Assembly: GCA_017860375.1 (NCBI GenBank)
Contig: JAGDMB010000071.1
Coordinates: 1-9,086, forward strand
DNA from: Bacteroidota bacterium
GTDB lineage: Bacteria > Bacteroidota > Bacteroidia > Bacteroidales > UBA10428
Reading direction: 5' to 3'
Length of the DNA stretch: 9,086 nt
The notes below the pieces were generated by a model. That model searched no databases, was not told the origin of the DNA, and saw nothing but the letters and a program-made list of their open reading frames with translations. This document shows, in pieces, positions 6,495 through 9,086 of this stretch. How positions within the stretch are numbered: the first letter of the stretch is position 1; each line of letters opens with the position of its first letter. Both the position numbers and the translations under genes were made by a program.

Positions 6495-8024
6495 ATGTCC
6501 GTTCGCGTCAGATTTGCTCCCAGTCCTACCGGTCCCCTGCATATCGGAGGATTGCGGACAGCCCTGTTCAACTACCTTTTTGCACACAAACACAAGGGAA
6601 CCTTTATCCTTCGGATTGAAGACACCGATCAGTCACGGTATGTTCCGGGAGCTGAAAACTATATTATTGAATCGCTCGGATGGTGCCATTTGCAATACGA
6701 TGAAGGACCCCTGAAGGGCGGACCCTTTAGCCCTTACCGCCAGTCGGAGCGAAAAACCATTTACCGGCAGTACGCCGATCAGTTGCTGCAATCGGGGCAT
6801 GCTTATATCGCTTTCGATACCGCCGAAGAGATAGAGGCCCTAAGAAAAAAGGCGGAATCAGAGGGCAGGACATTTCAATACGATATTTCAGTAAGGGACA
6901 AACTGAAAAATTCCCTTTCGCTGGGGGAAACGGAAACAAAGAAGCTGATCGATAGCGGGACATCCTACGTGATCCGCTTTAACGTTCCACCCGATGAGGA
7001 ATTAATAATCAATGATCTGATCCGGGGGGAAATCCGCTTTCAAACCTCTGTGCTGGACGACAAGGTGTTGTTCAAGGCCGACGGCCTGCCTACCTACCAC
7101 CTTGCCAATGTGACCGATGATTACCTGATGAAGATTACCCATGTTATACGAGGGGAGGAATGGCTGCCTTCCCTGCCCCTTCATGTATTGCTGTACAGGG
7201 CATTCGGCTGGGAAAAACAAATGCCGCAGTTTGCCCACCTTCCGCTGATCCTTAAACCCAGCGGTCAGGGTAAACTCAGCAAACGCGACGGGGACAAAAT
7301 GGGATTCCCGGTATTTCCTTTGCAGTGGACAGACCCTGAAACCGGCGAAATCTCATCGGGATACCGCGAATCAGGCTATTTACCGGAAGCCGTGGTCAAT
7401 ATGCTGGCTTTTTTGGGCTGGAATCCGGGCGGCGAACAGGAGATCTTTTCGCTTGATGAGCTGGCAGAAGCTTTTTCGCTTGACCGGGTAGGCAAAGCCG
7501 GTGCACGTTTTGATCCTGAAAAGGCAAAATGGTATAACCAGCATTACCTCAGGCAGAAAAGCAACAAAGAACTGGCAGAGTACTTTATTCCTGTTCTCAG
7601 GCAGAAAGGAATAAATCCTGATCCGCATACGGTTGAGAAGATAACAGCACTGGTGAGGGAAAGAATTATTTTTCCCCACGATCTCTGGGATCAGTCCTTC
7701 TTTTTCTTCATTCCTCCGCGGGAATATGATCCGGCTGTTGTTAAGAAAGTATGGAAAGAAGATTCGGCGCGAATACTGAACGAAATAAAAGACCTTCTTT
7801 TCCGGCTCGATTCTTTCCTTCCCGAAGAAATTGAAAAAGCCATTAAAGACTACAGCGAAAAAACCCAGACAGGCCTGGGGAAAATAATGAATCCCTTACG
7901 TCTTGTACTGGTTGGGGGCTCCTATGGCCCGCACCTGAACGAAATCCTATCTGTGCTCGGAAAAAATGAAACCCTGGCCCGGATTGACAAAGGTATTGCA
8001 GCACTAAAGGCATCGATAGTTTGA
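6495..8024 (+). CDS. gltX: Glutamyl-tRNA synthetase
   Basis: This 509-residue class I synthetase is predicted to charge tRNA-Glu with glutamate in the cytoplasm, using ATP. The N-terminus APSPTGPLHIGG holds the HIGH-type ATP site (H16-I17-G18-G19). FILRIEDTDQSR (37-48) is the adjoining conserved strand. KLSKR at 260-264 is the KMSKS-equivalent loop. The C-terminal anticodon-binding region includes TGLGKIMNPLRLVLVGG (459-475). The zinc-type cysteines of the E. coli enzyme are absent near residues 100-125 (the sequence reads AYIAFDT). The stretch GFPVFPLQWTDPETGE after KLSKR resembles an insertion that I recall from Bacteroidota enzymes. Length and start are normal: no extra residues precede the VRVRFAPSPTG block. 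It is the first gene of a likely gltX-tatD-tcdA operon. Confidence 0.97.
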   Translation: MSVRVRFAPSPTGPLHIGGLRTALFNYLFAHKHKGTFILRIEDTDQSRYVPGAENYIIESLGWCHLQYDEGPLKGGPFSPYRQSERKTIYRQYADQLLQSGHAYIAFDTAEEIEALRKKAESEGRTFQYDISVRDKLKNSLSLGETETKKLIDSGTSYVIRFNVPPDEELIINDLIRGEIRFQTSVLDDKVLFKADGLPTYHLANVTDDYLMKITHVIRGEEWLPSLPLHVLLYRAFGWEKQMPQFAHLPLILKPSGQGKLSKRDGDKMGFPVFPLQWTDPETGEISSGYRESGYLPEAVVNMLAFLGWNPGGEQEIFSLDELAEAFSLDRVGKAGARFDPEKAKWYNQHYLRQKSNKELAEYFIPVLRQKGINPDPHTVEKITALVRERIIFPHDLWDQSFFFFIPPREYDPAVVKKVWKEDSARILNEIKDLLFRLDSFLPEEIEKAIKDYSEKTQTGLGKIMNPLRLVLVGGSYGPHLNEILSVLGKNETLARIDKGIAALKASIV

Positions 8025-8683
8025 ATCATTACATCGACATACATACGCACACCTATTATCAAACGGATAATACGACGATGCTGCTGAACGTCTTCCCGGA
8101 TGAAGACGATAAGTTCCGTCATCCGTGTTTCTATTCTGCCGGACTGCATCCCTGGTATGTGAATTCCGGTTCAATGAAGAAACACCTCGACTGGGTGGAA
8201 CAACAAGCCGATAATCCGCAGGTTCTGGCTATCGGGGAGATCGGTTTTGACAAAACCATTGATGTGCCCTGGAAAGATCAGGAACATGCCTTTGAAAGAC
8301 AGCTGGCCCTGGCAGAAAATCGTAACAAACCCGTTATCCTGCATTGTGTCAGGTCTTACAACGAATTGTTGGTTTACCGCAATGCATCCAATAAAAAAAT
8401 ACCCTGGATTTTTCATTGGTTCAATGCCAGTGCGGAAATAGCCCATGAACTGCTCCTCAAAAACTGTTATCTTTCCTTCGGGCATCTTTTGTTTCATGAA
8501 ACCAGCAAAGCTTTCAGGGTATTTCCTGAAATACCGGTCAGTTCTATCTTCTTCGAAACCGATGATGCTTCCTTCACCATACAGGAAATTTCCGAACGTG
8601 CGGCCTTCCTCAAAGGCTTGCCCCTTTTCAGCCTCATGGCGCAGATCCACAACAATTTCAAAGCGTGTTTTGGAATTCTTTAA
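8021..8683 (+). CDS. TatD-family metal-dependent hydrolase
   Basis: This 220-residue protein belongs to the TatD branch of the amidohydrolase (TIM-barrel) superfamily, whose members act as metal-dependent DNases or related phosphoesterases. All expected metal ligands are visible: the HxH pair H8 and H10 (DIHTH), E73 (IGEIGFD), H108 (LHCVR), H132 (FHWFNAS) and D181 (FFETDD). It is shorter than the usual 255-265 residues, but the motifs are in order and nothing looks broken. The start is TTG at 8021, which overlaps the gltX stop in TTGA, so translation is probably coupled. The next in-frame ATG, 19 codons later, would delete the HxH ligands and is unlikely. The tcdA start lies five bases beyond the stop. 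The true substrate is unknown; DNA exonuclease activity is only inferred from the family. Confidence 0.9.
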   Translation: MNHYIDIHTHTYYQTDNTTMLLNVFPDEDDKFRHPCFYSAGLHPWYVNSGSMKKHLDWVEQQADNPQVLAIGEIGFDKTIDVPWKDQEHAFERQLALAENRNKPVILHCVRSYNELLVYRNASNKKIPWIFHWFNASAEIAHELLLKNCYLSFGHLLFHETSKAFRVFPEIPVSSIFFETDDASFTIQEISERAAFLKGLPLFSLMAQIHNNFKACFGIL

Positions 8684-8688
8684 AAACC

Positions 8689-9086
8689 ATGGAAAACTGG
8701 ACGGAACGAACGGAACTGCTGGTGGGCAAAGAAGGGATTGAAAAACTGTCCCGTGCTCATGTCCTGGTAGCGGGATTGGGAGGGGTCGGCGGATATGCTG
8801 CCGAACAATTGTGCCGGGCAGGTATCGGCAAACTCACCCTGATTGACGGAGATACCATCCATCCCACCAATCGCAACCGGCAGATCCTTGCCCTGGTAAG
8901 CACCGAGGGCATGGATAAGGCCCGGCTGATGTCCGACAGACTGAAGGACATAAATCCGGCCATTGAACTGAACAGGATAAGCGCGTACCTGAAAGAGGAT
9001 CAGTTCCCTTCCATTCTTGATCAGCCCTATGATTATGTGGTGGATGCCATTGATACGCTAACGCCCAAAGTGCACCTGCTTGCCGC
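8689..9086 (+). CDS. tcdA: tRNA threonylcarbamoyladenosine dehydratase, partial (3' end missing)
   Basis: The frame is open from the ATG at 8689 to the right edge and gives 132 residues of an E1/ThiF/MoeB-like ATP-dependent enzyme. TcdA (CsdL/YgdL) converts t6A at position 37 of tRNAs to its cyclic form ct6A, which improves decoding of ANN codons. Visible motifs are the nucleotide-binding GLGGVGG (29-35), the acidic residue in LIDGDT (D53), the NRNRQ motif (61-65) that contacts ATP in this superfamily, and VVDAIDT (117-123). The opening WTERTELLVGKEG is typical of TcdA rather than of ThiF or MoeB. The C-terminal half, including any catalytic cysteine region, is outside the window. It starts five bases after the TatD-like stop and so is probably the third gene of the gltX operon. 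Confidence 0.92.
   Translation, partial: MENWTERTELLVGKEGIEKLSRAHVLVAGLGGVGGYAAEQLCRAGIGKLTLIDGDTIHPTNRNRQILALVSTEGMDKARLMSDRLKDINPAIELNRISAYLKEDQFPSILDQPYDYVVDAIDTLTPKVHLLA

Noticed and set aside
8171..8650. Minus-strand open frame of 159 codons
   Set aside because: Antisense to the TatD-like gene, which has all its metal ligands in order; no family features in the antisense translation.

Overview
The window looks like chromosome of a member of the Bacteroidota, probably Bacteroidia/Bacteroidales. The evidence is a SusC/SusD outer-membrane uptake pair, promoter-like TAnnTTTG boxes, A-rich leaders without clear Shine-Dalgarno sequences, a surface lipoprotein signal with acidic residues after the cysteine, and an SDR-type threonine dehydrogenase of the kind common in this phylum. 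The genus cannot be named from this sequence alone.

Layout: positions 85-6069 hold three minus-strand genes. Reading leftward, a SusC-like TonB-dependent transporter (6069-2881) is followed after 12 bases by a SusD-like lipoprotein (2868-1174). The pair ends at a strong intrinsic terminator (about 1113-1145). Beyond it, an NAD-dependent L-threonine 3-dehydrogenase (1047-85) has its own -7 box, which also decides its start codon. The first 88 bases may be the tail of a convergent plus-strand gene, but this is weak.

The plus-strand block starts at 6495: gltX (glutamyl-tRNA synthetase), a TatD-family metal-dependent hydrolase that starts with TTG and overlaps the gltX stop by four bases, and tcdA (tRNA t6A dehydratase), which runs off the right edge. 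The tight spacing suggests one operon; gltX and tcdA both act in tRNA charging or modification.

The divergent 425-base gap between susC and gltX is the most unusual part. It carries an array of 21 degenerate 8-bp units (6222-6387) organised as two 79-bp higher-order copies. A second short array of 8-bp units sharing the AAYCT core follows (6417-6456). The arrays lie upstream of both predicted divergent promoters. I see no defence system, insertion sequence, CRISPR array, tRNA or rRNA gene here. The repeat region is the best candidate for something undescribed; the genes themselves belong to well-known families.
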